Source of the DNA: Subtercola endophyticus
GTDB lineage: Bacteria; Actinomycetota; Actinomycetes; Actinomycetales; Microbacteriaceae
Assembly (NCBI RefSeq): GCF_021044565.1
Contig: NZ_CP087997.1
Coordinates: forward strand, 2,728,001-2,792,000
Direction of reading: 5' to 3'
Length of the DNA: 64,000 nt
How positions within the stretch are numbered: the first letter of the stretch is position 1; each line of letters opens with the position of its first letter. Below, piece by piece: positions 54,289 to 63,756 of this stretch. Under the pieces are notes generated by a model. That model searched no databases. It was not told the origin of the DNA and worked only from the letters and a program-made list of their open reading frames with translations. The translations under genes and the position numbers were made by a program.

Positions 54289-54924
54289 ATGGAAACTACC
54301 GTGACAAGAACACCGGCGGTGTCGGCGCAGTACCGCGTGGTGCGCCCGATTCGCTCGTTGCTCGTGCAGTCGCGCGCCGTAGTGGCGGTGCTCACTCTTC
54401 CGGTCTTCGCCGCGATGCTCTGGTTCGCGATTCCGCGCGGCACCTGGCCGAGAGTGCTGATCGCCATGGCGGTGGTCGGCGTGCTGTACCTGGTCGCGAT
54501 CTCCCTGTTCTCGCGGGTGCGCATCGAGATCGAACCCGACGGAATCACCGAGAACGGCTTCTTCGTGCACAATCGGCGTTTCGCCGCCAAACGCATCGCA
54601 AGCGCTGTGATCGTTCCGGTGTACCGCGGTCAGACCCTCGAGACGACTCCGCAGCTCTTTGTGCTCGACGCCACCGGCGAGCTGCTGCTGCGCATGCGCG
54701 GGCAGTTCTGGAGCGAGCAGAGCGTTCAGGCGGTCGCCACCGCGTATGGAGTGCCGCTGCGAATCATCGCCGAACCGCTCACTCGTCAGCAGTTTCGCGC
54801 CGACTTTCCCGATCTCGTGTTCTGGTTCGAACGCTGGCCCTGGGTGCGCATCGCCTGTCTCGTCGGCGGCATCTCCGCGCTGTCGCTGCTGCTGATCGCG
54901 CTGCTCTCGTCGGCGAACGGCTAG
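54289..54924 (+). CDS. Membrane protein with PH-like domain
   Basis: Two N-terminal helices (about residues 38-80) are followed by a soluble beta-rich domain (RVRIEIEPDGITENGFFVHN; LLLRMRGQFWSEQSVQAVA) of the kind seen in bacterial PH-like membrane proteins, and one C-terminal helix. Function is unknown. AAGGGGGTG before the ATG at 54289 decides the start. Confidence 0.72.
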   Translation: METTVTRTPAVSAQYRVVRPIRSLLVQSRAVVAVLTLPVFAAMLWFAIPRGTWPRVLIAMAVVGVLYLVAISLFSRVRIEIEPDGITENGFFVHNRRFAAKRIASAVIVPVYRGQTLETTPQLFVLDATGELLLRMRGQFWSEQSVQAVATAYGVPLRIIAEPLTRQQFRADFPDLVFWFERWPWVRIACLVGGISALSLLLIALLSSANG

Positions 54925-54950
54925 CACTGAGGCGGACACGCTCGAAGTGA

Positions 54951-55050
54951 GGCCGCTACGACTGCCTCACCTGCACTGCGACTGCCTCACCTGCACCGCG
55001 ACTGCCTCACTCGCACTACGACTGCCTCACCTGCACTGCGACGACCTCAC
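54951..55050. repeat. 20-bp tandem array, about 4.5 units
   Basis: The unit is ACTGCCTCACCTGCACTGCG with few changes. It lies between two convergent gene ends. Confidence 0.9.
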
Positions 55051-55060
55051 TCGTCGCGCG

Positions 55061-56335
55061 CTAGACCGCGCGGTCTTCGAGGCCCCACGACTGGCCGTAG
55101 CCGCCCTCGTCCACCGGCAGCGCCATGAGCTCGAGAAAGGGCAGGGCGTCGAACGCCTCCGGGCCGAGCACTCCGCTGCCGCCCCACACGCCGAGAGCGA
55201 GGAGCTCGAGCGCGATCACGGGGTTCAGCGCCGTCTGCCACACCACGCACTGCGACTCGTACTCCGCCATGGTCCACTCGTTGTCGGCCACGTGGTACAG
55301 GTACACCTCGCGCGGGTAACCGTCGACGCCGGTACCCGTGACCCAGAGGCCCGCGCAGGTTTTGCCGGTCATCCGCGGCCCGAGAGTTGCCGGATCGGGT
55401 AGACCGGCCGCAACAACATCGCGGGGTGCGACCTCGACGGGGCCGTTCGCCGAGCGCACGCGCACGGGCGCGGTCTTGTCGAGGCCGAGCTGGTTCAGCG
55501 TCTTGAGGATGCCGATGAACTCGTTGCCGAGCCCGTACTTGAACGTCACCCGCTTGGCATCGACCCAGCGGGGCATGAGCAACACTTCTTCGTGCTCGAC
55601 GTTCACACAGTCCACGGCGCCGATGCCGTCGGGAAAGTCGAAGACCTCGGGCTCGCTGAAGGGTGCAGTGGTGAACCAGCCGCGGTCTTTCTCCCAGATG
55701 ACAGGAGGGTTCAGGCACTCTTCGATGGTGGTCCAGATGGAGAACGAGGGCGCGAAGATCTCGTTGCCGTCGTCGTCACGCACCACGAGGTTCGCTCCGT
55801 CGCGGGTGCCCAGCTCGTCGATCTCGCTGAACAGGTGGTCGGCAGCGTAACGCGCAAAGACGTCGCTGAGGCCGGGCTCGACGCCCATGCCGACGAGAGC
55901 GAGCGTGCCCGCCTGCTCCCAATCCGGGCCTTGCGCGAACTGGTCATCGCCGAGTTTGATGCCCGTTTCGCTGTAGGGCTCCGTGGGGTGCCGCTCCGAC
56001 AGGCTCATGGCCATGTCGAGGTAGTTGGCTCCGGCGGCGAGGGCTCCGGCGAAGATCGTGAGCACGAACTTGGGCTCGACGGCGTTCATCACGTGCGTGG
56101 CGCCGTGACGGCGCGCGACTTCTTCGACGCTCGCGGCATCGGATGCATCGATGCGGTCGGCCACGAACTTCGCTGCGATCTCGGGCGTGTGCCGCGCCGC
56201 GATCCACGCGATCGTGCGCTCGGCGCGCGCCAGGTCGTAGTCGGTCACGACGATCTGCTCGTAGAACGTGCGTCGTGCTGCGATCTTCGCGATCGAGTCG
56301 CCCACGCCACCGGCACCAACCAAAAGAATCTTCAT
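55061..56335 (-). CDS. Saccharopine-dehydrogenase-family oxidoreductase
   Basis: The Rossmann motif MKILLVGAGGVGDSIAKIA opens the protein, followed by the family middle segments (GANYLDMAMS; GMGVEPGLSDVFARYAADH) and a C-terminal catalytic-fold domain. Relatives act in lysine degradation or polyamine metabolism (carboxynorspermidine-type enzymes); the reaction here is not assigned. The ATG at 56335 puts the Rossmann motif at the N-terminus as expected. It is monocistronic. Confidence 0.85.
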   Translation of the reverse strand: MKILLVGAGGVGDSIAKIAARRTFYEQIVVTDYDLARAERTIAWIAARHTPEIAAKFVADRIDASDAASVEEVARRHGATHVMNAVEPKFVLTIFAGALAAGANYLDMAMSLSERHPTEPYSETGIKLGDDQFAQGPDWEQAGTLALVGMGVEPGLSDVFARYAADHLFSEIDELGTRDGANLVVRDDDGNEIFAPSFSIWTTIEECLNPPVIWEKDRGWFTTAPFSEPEVFDFPDGIGAVDCVNVEHEEVLLMPRWVDAKRVTFKYGLGNEFIGILKTLNQLGLDKTAPVRVRSANGPVEVAPRDVVAAGLPDPATLGPRMTGKTCAGLWVTGTGVDGYPREVYLYHVADNEWTMAEYESQCVVWQTALNPVIALELLALGVWGGSGVLGPEAFDALPFLELMALPVDEGGYGQSWGLEDRAV

Positions 56336-56378
56336 GGCCCGAGGGTACCGGATGCGGGCCGCTCGCCACGGCACCCGC

Positions 56379-57095
56379 TCACGCCGCGCCGCCGCCCGAC
56401 GTGGATGCCCGGGGCTTCGCCCACACGAACCGGTGCGGTTTGGCGCGCTCCTCCCACAGCTTCACGGCGAACGGGGCCCACACGATGACGGCCACTCCCG
56501 CGCCGATGAGCATTCCGGCGAGCGTGTCGGTCAGCCAGTGCGCACCGAGATACGTTCTGCTGAGCAGCATCAGCACGACGTAGGCGGCACCGGCTGCCCA
56601 CACCCAGACACGCGGAAAGACGATCGCGAGACACACCGCGATCGTCGCCGCGTTCGCTGTATGCCCGCTCGGGAATGAACCGAAATCGGCGGATACGAGA
56701 ATCTCCGACGGCCGAGCTCGGCCGAACGTCGCCTTCAGCAGCTGCACGAGCCCGGCGCTCAGAACGGAGGCGATGAGAAAGTACAGAGCCGCCCAGCGCC
56801 GGCGGAACAGCAGCAGCGCCACAATCACGGCGATCGGCACGACGAACACTCCGACGATTCCTCCGCCGAGGTAGTTCATAAAGAGCGAGGGAACGGTCCA
56901 GATCGGCGAGCGGTGCTCGATGATCTCGTCCATCCAGTCGGTGTCGATCTCGGTCGGCGCCCCGTTGTCGCGCAGAGCGATGATGAGCCCGATGGCGGCG
57001 GCGAGCAGCACCGCGATGACGCCGGAGATGAGCGGCCAGAACCGGCGCACGCGCCGCGCCTGCACGGGGTCGGTGAGCGGGCCAGGTACGGTCAT
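56379..57095 (-). CDS. PAP2-family membrane phosphatase
   Basis: The three motifs are present: KATFGRARP, SFPSGHTAN and SRTYLGAHWLTDTLAG, within about six helices. These enzymes dephosphorylate lipid phosphates such as undecaprenyl pyrophosphate. It is a different subfamily from the PAP2 at 11784 and has no insert. A Pro/Gly tail ends the protein. Confidence 0.87.
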   Translation of the reverse strand: MTVPGPLTDPVQARRVRRFWPLISGVIAVLLAAAIGLIIALRDNGAPTEIDTDWMDEIIEHRSPIWTVPSLFMNYLGGGIVGVFVVPIAVIVALLLFRRRWAALYFLIASVLSAGLVQLLKATFGRARPSEILVSADFGSFPSGHTANAATIAVCLAIVFPRVWVWAAGAAYVVLMLLSRTYLGAHWLTDTLAGMLIGAGVAVIVWAPFAVKLWEERAKPHRFVWAKPRASTSGGGAA

Positions 57096-57158
57096 CCACC
57101 GACCCTACGCGATGCGCGGCCCAGGCCCCTGGGGGTTGCGCGGGCGTCGTCCCCCCTC

Positions 57159-57215
57159 TCGCGCGTCGCTTTTGGTCGCCAAAACGCTGTCGAAGCGGCC
57201 GAAATCGACGCGCGA
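57159..57215. repeat. Nested hairpin, TCGCGCGTCG arms
   Basis: Outer 10-bp perfect arms enclose an inner TTTTGG-TCG-CCAAAA hairpin (57170-57184). GCGCGAAACG after it resembles part of elements E1/E2. Confidence 0.75.
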
Positions 57216-57319
57216 AACGGGGGTGGCGGAGGCAGGGCCGCGGGGGCGGGGTAGCGGCAGGGCCGCCGAGGCGGGGTAGCGGAGGCGGACCGCGGCCGGG
57301 CCGCGGAGGCAGGGCAGCG

Positions 57320-58549
57320 TCAGTGCGTGATGGCCGCCACCGAGCGCGGGCGCACCACGGCCCAGAGCAACACGATCGACACCGTTGCCGTGAGGGCCAT
57401 CACCACGCCCATCGGAATGGCGTTGGCGACGCCGAAGGCTCCCACGATGGGCGAGATGGCGCCGGCGAGCCCGAAGTTGACGGCCCCGAGCAGCGACGCG
57501 GCGGTGGCCGCCTCGTGTCCGTGGTTGTTGAGGGCGAGCACCTGGATGCACGGGGCGCCGAACCCCGCCGCGAGCAAGAAGAACCACAGCGGCACGAGCA
57601 CTCCCCAGAGTCCGCCGCCGTTCGCATCGAGAACCACGATCGTGAGCGCCGCCACCAGCAGCAGCACGGTAGAGAACGCGAGAATCCACTGGGGTGGAAA
57701 TCGCCTGATCAGCCGTGCACTGGTCTGAATGCCGATGATCAGCCCGACCGAGTTCACCGCGAACAGCAGCCCGTACTGTTGCGGGCTGAACGAGTACACC
57801 ACCTGAAACAGAAACGGCGACGCCGACAGGTACGAGAACAGCCCCGCGAACGTCATGCCGCCCATGATCGCCACCCCGACGAACACCCGGTCGCCGAGCA
57901 CCGAACGATAGCGCTGGCGAATCGTGGTGTGCCCGCGGTCGTTGCGCCGCGACTTCGGCAGCGTCTCGACAATGAAGAACAGCACCGCGAGAAGAATCAC
58001 CACGCCATAGACGGCCAGCACCCAGAAGATGCCGCGCCACTGCATCACCTGCAGCAGCTGCGAGCCGATCACAGGCGCGATGACGGGCGCGACGGTGGTG
58101 ATGAGTGACATGCGGGCGAGCATCTTGACGAGCGGATGCCCGGCGAACAGGTCACGGATCATGGCAATCGCGATCACCCCGCCGGCTGCCGCGCCGACTC
58201 CCTGCAGCACCCGGAACAGGCCGAGTACCTCGACGTTCGGCGCCACCGCCGCTCCCAGCGAGGCGGCGATGTGCAACGTGGTCGAGGCAATGAGCGGCAG
58301 ACGGCGCCCCACCGCGTCGCTCCACGGGCCGACGAGCAACTGCCCGAGAGCGAAGCCGATCGTGGTGCCGGTGAGGGTGAGCTGAATGATCGCGACCGGT
58401 ACGTTCAGGTCAGCCTCGAGCGCCGGGAACGCCGGTAGGTAGAGGTCGATGGTGAACGGCCCGAGGGCGCTGAGCGCGCCGAGAATGACGATGTAGACGG
58501 TGCGCTGGCGGCGGGTCAGCGCGTCACCGGGGTGCACAGCGAGAGTCAC
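57320..58549 (-). CDS. MFS transporter, Bcr/CflA-type drug exporter
   Basis: Twelve helices with the Bcr/CflA N-terminal signature (FTIDLYLPAFPALEADL) and motif A GPWSDAVGRRLPL. The family exports bicyclomycin, chloramphenicol and similar compounds, or sugars and amino acids; the substrate is not predictable. It reads away from the ROK gene in the same direction with 100 bp between. Confidence 0.88.
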   Translation of the reverse strand: MTLAVHPGDALTRRQRTVYIVILGALSALGPFTIDLYLPAFPALEADLNVPVAIIQLTLTGTTIGFALGQLLVGPWSDAVGRRLPLIASTTLHIAASLGAAVAPNVEVLGLFRVLQGVGAAAGGVIAIAMIRDLFAGHPLVKMLARMSLITTVAPVIAPVIGSQLLQVMQWRGIFWVLAVYGVVILLAVLFFIVETLPKSRRNDRGHTTIRQRYRSVLGDRVFVGVAIMGGMTFAGLFSYLSASPFLFQVVYSFSPQQYGLLFAVNSVGLIIGIQTSARLIRRFPPQWILAFSTVLLLVAALTIVVLDANGGGLWGVLVPLWFFLLAAGFGAPCIQVLALNNHGHEAATAASLLGAVNFGLAGAISPIVGAFGVANAIPMGVVMALTATVSIVLLWAVVRPRSVAAITH

Positions 58550-58648
58550 GGGGTTCCTTGTTCGGTGGGTCTGTGTGCCACGTCGAATCGATTCGAAAGG
58601 AGCACATCGAAAAGAGCGAGCAACGGGGAGGGGTTCTGACGGATCGGA

Positions 58649-60022
58649 CTAGAAAGAGGTGCCGGCCGGGTCTGCGAGCAGCTCGGCGAAGGCGAGTTCG
58701 GCGGCTCCGATGGTCAGCAGGCGCGAGCGCAGCTGAGCGCGATCGATGCGAACCGAATCCCCCAACGTTCCAAAACTAACGCTTTTCACGGCCGCGCGCA
58801 GGCGCTCGGGGTTCGCACCGTAGAGCGAGCCGAGAAACCCGCCGAGAACGAACGATTCGGGGTTGAAGACGCTGATGAAGTTGCCGATGGCGAGCGCCAG
58901 AACGTCGAGCTGCCGGTCGACCTCGGCACGAACATCCGGTGTCAGCCGATCGGCCGGCGCGGGCGGGAGCCCAGGCGCGACCGCGGGAGCGAGCGCGGCC
59001 GGGTTCGAGCGAGCGGAATCCCGGTCATCCGCCGCGCCCGCGTCGCTCGGCGGCGCAATGGGCACCAGCAGGGCGTCGAGCTCGTCGAGCCCCAGGCTGT
59101 CGCGGCCGAGCACCGCGAGCAGGCGCCCGAGGTTGACCTCGGTCTCCAGGCAGCCGATCTTTCCGCAGTGACACCGGATGCCCGTACTGTTCACGAGCGT
59201 ATGACCCAGTTCGCCGGCGAACCCCTGGGCTCCGCGCAGCATCGAGCCGCCCACCAGCACTCCGCCGCCGATACCGCTGGCGCTGCCGTTGAGGTAGACG
59301 AGATCGCTGACTCCGCGGCCGCTGCCGAACAGGCTCTCGGCCACGGTGGCCAGCCCGGCGTCGTTAGCGGCGCGGGCCGGGTACCCCAGGGCATCCGCCA
59401 TCGGGCGAGCGACCGACTCGTCGTGCCAGTCGAGGTGCGGGGCGAGCAGCACGGTTCCGTCGTTCGAGTTCACCAGGCCCGGAATGGCGATGCCCACGCC
59501 GACCACCCGGAACTGCGCCTCGAGCTCGGACTGCATGCCGGCGACGACCGCCGTGACCACGTTGACAGCCTCGCGCACGGTCGGCACGCTCGCCGTCTCG
59601 AACCGGATGCGCTTGTGCAACTCGGCGCCGAGCCCCACGACCCCGATCGTGATCGCGTCGACGTCGGGGTTCACCGTGATCGCGACGACCTTCTCGTTCG
59701 CGTGCACGATGGGGCTCGGGCGGCCGACGAGCCCGGAATCGTGCGGCTCGGTTTCGTAGGCGAGCCCGAGGTCGCCCAATTCGGTGACGAGCGCGCCGAT
59801 CGTCGAGCGGTTCAGGCCCGAGAGGCGGGTCAGCTGGGCACGGGTCTGGGCGCCGCCGTGGTGCAGCATCGTCAGGATGGTCGAGAGGTTGTGGCGGCGG
59901 GTCTGGTCGTTGCTGTTGCCGACGCCCGCGGCGAGCGGCCGGGGCGCACTCGGGCGAGGCATGGCCTCTGCGGCGATGCCGGGTGAAGCTGCGCCGGCGC
60001 TGGATGATCGGGCGAGCGTCAT
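58649..60022 (-). CDS. ROK-family transcriptional regulator, probable xylose repressor
   Basis: An N-terminal winged helix (LHHGGAQTRAQLTRLSGL, then STIGALVTELGDLGL) is followed by the ROK sugar-kinase-like domain with GIAIPGLVN, NDAGLATVAE, GGGVLVGG and the zinc motif CHCGKIGCLE. The phosphate-binding part is kept, as in many sugar-responsive repressors. An Ala/Pro insert of about 40 residues (nucleotides about 58935-59060) interrupts the second half. The ATG at 60022 has AAAGGA upstream. It is divergent from xylA and presumably binds the operator at 60203. Confidence 0.88.
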   Translation of the reverse strand: MTLARSSSAGAASPGIAAEAMPRPSAPRPLAAGVGNSNDQTRRHNLSTILTMLHHGGAQTRAQLTRLSGLNRSTIGALVTELGDLGLAYETEPHDSGLVGRPSPIVHANEKVVAITVNPDVDAITIGVVGLGAELHKRIRFETASVPTVREAVNVVTAVVAGMQSELEAQFRVVGVGIAIPGLVNSNDGTVLLAPHLDWHDESVARPMADALGYPARAANDAGLATVAESLFGSGRGVSDLVYLNGSASGIGGGVLVGGSMLRGAQGFAGELGHTLVNSTGIRCHCGKIGCLETEVNLGRLLAVLGRDSLGLDELDALLVPIAPPSDAGAADDRDSARSNPAALAPAVAPGLPPAPADRLTPDVRAEVDRQLDVLALAIGNFISVFNPESFVLGGFLGSLYGANPERLRAAVKSVSFGTLGDSVRIDRAQLRSRLLTIGAAELAFAELLADPAGTSF

Positions 60023-60166
60023 GCAGAGGCATCCTTTTCGGCGAAACGATGGCGGGGCTTCGGCTACCCAAAATCCCTTTGTTGACCTTTGAAACATATA
60101 CCGCAAAACGGCACTCGGCCAAAGCGGACGCACGCGCGTCAGCTGCCAGGGCTGACATCTTTCCCT

Positions 60167-60196
60167 TTGACATTCGCCGTGCATCCGGAATATGTT
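60167..60196 (+). promoter_or_regulatory. xylA promoter, -35 TTGACA and -10 TATGTT
   Basis: The hexamers are 18 bp apart and 75-104 bp before the xylA start. It is the best sigma-70-type promoter in the window. Confidence 0.65.
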
Positions 60197-60202
60197 GGGC
60201 GT

Positions 60203-60223
60203 GGTAACTTTTTAGCTGTTACC
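60203..60223 (+). promoter_or_regulatory. Probable ROK operator GGTAAC-N9-GTTACC
   Basis: Perfect 6-bp arms cover the predicted transcription start, 6 bp past the -10. The AT-rich spacer resembles known xylose operators. Regulation by the divergent ROK protein is inferred. Confidence 0.6.
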
Positions 60224-60270
60224 CACTCAACGACCTGTATCACCAACGATGCTGACTGGAGCACTACGGC

Positions 60271-61461
60271 ATGTCTCTCACGCCCACCCGCGATGACAAA
60301 TTCTCTTTCGGACTCTGGACGATCGGCTACAACGGCGCCGACCCGTTCGGCGGCCCGACCCGCGCTCCGCTCGACGTCGTTGAGGGCGTCGAGAAGATCA
60401 GCGAGGCCGGCGCGTACGGCCTGACGTTTCACGACGACGACCTGTTCGCGTTCGGCTCGACCGACGCCGAGCGCCAGAAGCAGATCGACCGCCTGAAGGG
60501 CGCACTGGCCGACACCGGCGTCATCGTGCCGATGATCACGACGAACCTGTTCAGCGCTCCGGTGTTCAAAGACGGCGGCTTCACGTCGAACGACCGGGCC
60601 GTGCGCCGGTTCGCGCTGCGCAAGGTGCTGCGCAACATCGACCTCGCGGCCGAGCTGGGCGCGAAGACGTTCGTCATGTGGGGCGGGCGCGAGGGCGCTG
60701 AGTACGACGCGGCCAAAGACATCCGGTCGGCGCTGGAGCGTTACCGCGAGGCCGTGAACCTGCTGGGCGACTACGTCACCGACAAGGGCTACGACATTCG
60801 CTTCGCCATCGAGCCGAAGCCGAACGAACCCCGCGGCGACATTCTGCTGCCGACCGTCGGGCACGCCATGGCGTTCATCCAGACGCTCGAGCGCCCCGAT
60901 CTCGTGGGCGTCAACCCGGAGGTCGGGCACGAGCAGATGGCGGGGCTGAACTTCGCCTCGGGCATCGCTCAGGCGCTGTACCAGGGCAAGCTGTTCCACA
61001 TCGACCTCAACGGCCAGCGCGGAATCAAGTACGACCAAGACCTCGTGTTCGGTCACGGCGACCTGTACAACGCGTTCGCGCTCGTCGACCTGCTCGAGAA
61101 CGGCTCGCCCACCGGCGGACCCGTCTACGACGGACCGCGCCACTTCGACTACAAGCCGTCGCGCACGGAAGACTTCACGGGCGTCTGGGATTCGGTCGCA
61201 GCGAACATGCGCACCTACCTGCTGCTGAAGGAGCGCGCCGCGGCCTTCCGCGCCGACCCCGAGGTGCAGGAGGCGCTCGCCGCCTCGCGTGTTGCAGAGC
61301 TCGCCGAACCCACGCTCGCCGAAGGCGAGTCGTACACCGAGCTCTTGGCCGACCGCAGCGCCTACGAAGACTTCGACCCCTCGGTCTACTTCAACGGCAA
61401 AGGCTTCGGCTTCGTGCGCCTCAACCAGCTCGCACTCGAGCACCTGACGGGCGCGCGCTAA
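60271..61461 (+). CDS. xylA: Xylose isomerase
   Basis: It isomerises D-xylose to D-xylulose. Actinobacterial class I signatures are clear: [29 protein letters not shown], the metal ligands in [11 protein letters not shown] and NPEVGHEQM, and [15 protein letters not shown]. Length (396 aa) is standard. It is the first gene of the xylAB message, with a promoter and operator upstream and a hairpin 10 bp after the stop. Confidence 0.97.
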   Translation: MSLTPTRDDKFSFGLWTIGYNGADPFGGPTRAPLDVVEGVEKISEAGAYGLTFHDDDLFAFGSTDAERQKQIDRLKGALADTGVIVPMITTNLFSAPVFKDGGFTSNDRAVRRFALRKVLRNIDLAAELGAKTFVMWGGREGAEYDAAKDIRSALERYREAVNLLGDYVTDKGYDIRFAIEPKPNEPRGDILLPTVGHAMAFIQTLERPDLVGVNPEVGHEQMAGLNFASGIAQALYQGKLFHIDLNGQRGIKYDQDLVFGHGDLYNAFALVDLLENGSPTGGPVYDGPRHFDYKPSRTEDFTGVWDSVAANMRTYLLLKERAAAFRADPEVQEALAASRVAELAEPTLAEGESYTELLADRSAYEDFDPSVYFNGKGFGFVRLNQLALEHLTGAR

Positions 61462-61470
61462 CCCGCCGAA

Positions 61471-61518
61471 TGTGCGCAGAAGCACCTAAGATCGCGTTCT
61501 GAGGTGCTTCTGCGCACA
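61471..61518. repeat. Hairpin family A, copy 4, inside xylA-xylB gap
   Basis: TGTGCGCAGAAGCACCT pairs exactly with AGGTGCTTCTGCGCACA. It starts 9 bp after xylA and ends 52 bp before xylB. There is no T run. Confidence 0.92.
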
Positions 61519-61570
61519 GTGGGCGAGCGCCAAACCTGAATCTGACCCACGTGTGAAGTAAGGAACGCCG

Positions 61571-63379
61571 ATGTTCGTCGCCGGAATCGACTCGAGTACG
61601 CAGAGCTGCAAGGTCGTGGTGCGCGACGCCACGACGGGGGCGCTCGTTCGCCAGGGAAAAGCCGGGCATCCGGAGGGCACAGAGGTCGACCCCGAAGCAT
61701 GGTGGGTCGCGCTGAAGACCGCCATCGCCGACGCGGGCGGGTTCGGCGACGTGTCGGCCGTCGCCATCGGTGGGCAGCAGCACGGCATGGTCGTGCTCGA
61801 CGCCGAGGGCCGAGTGATTCGTGACGCCCTGCTCTGGAACGACACCCGCAGCGCCGCCGCCGCGTCGGCACTGATCGCCGAGGTCGGCGCCGACGGCCCC
61901 GACGGCTTCGCGGCGCGCACCGGATCGCTTCCCGTGGCCTCGTTCACCGCCACGAAACTGCGCTGGCTGCGCGACGCCGAGCCCGCGAATGCGGCGCGGG
62001 TGGCGGCCGTGGCGCTTCCGCACGACTGGCTCACCTGGCGGCTGCTGGGCTACGGCCCCGCCGACGAGTCGCCGCTCGGGCCGGTACTGGATGCCCTGAC
62101 CACCGACCGCTCTGACGCGAGTGGCACCTCGTACTGGAGCCCGGCAGCGAACGCTTACGATTTCGCGCTGTTCGAGCAAGCCTTCGGCCGCCCCGCCGTC
62201 GAGGCGCTCGGAGCAGCCGAGGCGGCGGTCGAGGCCCACGCCGACTCCGCGCTGGAGGCCGAGCAGGAGCGCATCGTCGATGCCGCCGTGGCCGGGCTCG
62301 TGAACGAGGCGCTGGGCGAGAGCGACAGCACGGCGTCGAGCGATCACTCGACGGATGGCGCCACTGCTTACGGCGCCACCGTGGACGGGTCGCTCGGTGA
62401 CGACTCGGTGCAACCCGGCTTCGGCAGCTTCGGCGCCGACCCCGCCACCGGCGAGCCCGAACTCGAGTCGGTGGGTCAAGCGGCGGCGGCCGAACTGCTG
62501 CCGCCGGTCATCCTGCCGCGCGTCGTGCAGACGGGCGAGGTGGCGGGCGTGACGGTCGACCACCCGGGCGACGCGGTGCTCGGCACGGGCGTCACCACCC
62601 CCGCCGCCGAGTTCGCCGCGCCGATCATTCCCGCGGGCATCCTCGTCGGGGCCGGCGCAGGCGACAACGCCGGGGCCGCACTCGGCCTCAACGCCACCGC
62701 GGGCGACGTCGTAATCAGCATCGGAACCTCCGGCACCGCCTTCGCGGTCACCGAGCATCCGGTCGCCGACGTCACCGGAACCGTCGCCGGTTTCGCCGAC
62801 GCCGCCGGAGCCTTCCTGCCCCTCGTGGCGACGCTGAACGCTGCCCGGGTGCTCGCCAGCATCAGCACGCTGCTCGGCGTCGACTACGACCAGTTTGCCG
62901 CCCTCGCGCTCGACGCCGAACCCGGCTCGGGCGGGCTCGTGCTCGTGCCCTACTTCGAGGGCGAGCGCACTCCGAACCTGCCCGACGCCACGGCCACACT
63001 CGCCGGCCTCACCCTCGGCAGCACCACGCGCGAGAATCTCGCTCGGGCCGCCATCGAGGGCATGCTGTGCGCACTCGCCGACGGCGTCGCTGCCATTCGT
63101 TCGCTGGGGGTGGATGCCCGGCGAATCCTGCTCGTCGGCGGCGCCGCCCAGAACGCAGCGGTACAAGCGGTCGCGTCGCAGGTGTTCGACGTTGCGGTTT
63201 CGGTGCCGACCCCGGGTGAGTACGTCGCCGACGGCGCAGCACGTCAAGCCGCCTGGACCCTCACCGGCACCCGCCCGACCTGGCCCGTCTCGTTCGTCGC
63301 CGAACTGCCCGTGGCAACTGTGCCGGCCATCACGGCGCAATACCGCCGCGCGCAACAACTCGGCTCGCTGCCGCGCTGA
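61571..63379 (+). CDS. xylB: Xylulokinase (FGGY family)
   Basis: It phosphorylates D-xylulose to feed the pentose phosphate pathway. The N-terminal GIDSSTQSCKVVVRD, GGQQHGMVVLD and LLWNDTRS are canonical, as are the C-terminal GAGAGDNAGAALGLN, ISIGTSGTAFAV and LLVGGAAQNAAVQ. About 100 extra residues rich in Asp/Ser/Gly (nucleotides about 62230-62500) interrupt the first half near its end, so the protein is 602 aa instead of about 480-500. Frame is kept throughout. Confidence 0.95.
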   Translation: MFVAGIDSSTQSCKVVVRDATTGALVRQGKAGHPEGTEVDPEAWWVALKTAIADAGGFGDVSAVAIGGQQHGMVVLDAEGRVIRDALLWNDTRSAAAASALIAEVGADGPDGFAARTGSLPVASFTATKLRWLRDAEPANAARVAAVALPHDWLTWRLLGYGPADESPLGPVLDALTTDRSDASGTSYWSPAANAYDFALFEQAFGRPAVEALGAAEAAVEAHADSALEAEQERIVDAAVAGLVNEALGESDSTASSDHSTDGATAYGATVDGSLGDDSVQPGFGSFGADPATGEPELESVGQAAAAELLPPVILPRVVQTGEVAGVTVDHPGDAVLGTGVTTPAAEFAAPIIPAGILVGAGAGDNAGAALGLNATAGDVVISIGTSGTAFAVTEHPVADVTGTVAGFADAAGAFLPLVATLNAARVLASISTLLGVDYDQFAALALDAEPGSGGLVLVPYFEGERTPNLPDATATLAGLTLGSTTRENLARAAIEGMLCALADGVAAIRSLGVDARRILLVGGAAQNAAVQAVASQVFDVAVSVPTPGEYVADGAARQAAWTLTGTRPTWPVSFVAELPVATVPAITAQYRRAQQLGSLPR

Positions 63380-63756
63380 TTTATTGGTGCGCCGCCGCTT
63401 CTGGGCCCACGCCGGCCCGAGGCTCCGCGCGCCGCTCGCGGCGGGTGGAGGGGCCGGTGGGGACGGCGCACGTGCGACTGGATGCTCGCGTCTAGGTATC
63501 GGCCGCTACCAACGCGAAACGCGACGAGCGCGGTCGCCGCGTTTCGCCGACCACGTTCGGTGCGCCACACCCGGGTCGTCCACGCAGCCCTTGTGTCGTG
63601 AGGCAGATATGACTCACGTGAGGCGGTTGTGGCGGCCTCAGTTGTGGCGCGACGACCTCACGAAGAAGCGGCAACGCGCTGCGGGGGCGGCAGAGCATCC
63701 GCGAGTCGAGCGCCGGGGGTGTTGACGGGCTACCTGCGCCCGCGCATGATTGCGGC
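63380..63756. other. Intergenic 377 bp with repeat elements
   Basis: It holds composite element E2 and, at 63597-63662, a loose inverted repeat CGTGAGG/CCTCACG with several GAGGC words that echo the 20-bp array at 54951. No gene is evident. Confidence 0.6.
63386..63550. repeat. Composite hairpin element E2
   Basis: GGTGCGCCGCCGCTTC at the left is the reverse complement of the right end of E1. The G-rich TGGGCCCACGCC core keeps the same orientation as in E1. GTGCGACTGGATGCTCG and the GCGAAACGCG hairpin (63514-63547) are reverse complements of their E1 counterparts. Confidence 0.85.

Noticed and set aside
57096..57319. Small gene between PAP2 and the Bcr/CflA transporter
   Set aside because: The frames are low-complexity Gly/Arg and coincide with a nested hairpin and GGGGC-type repeats.
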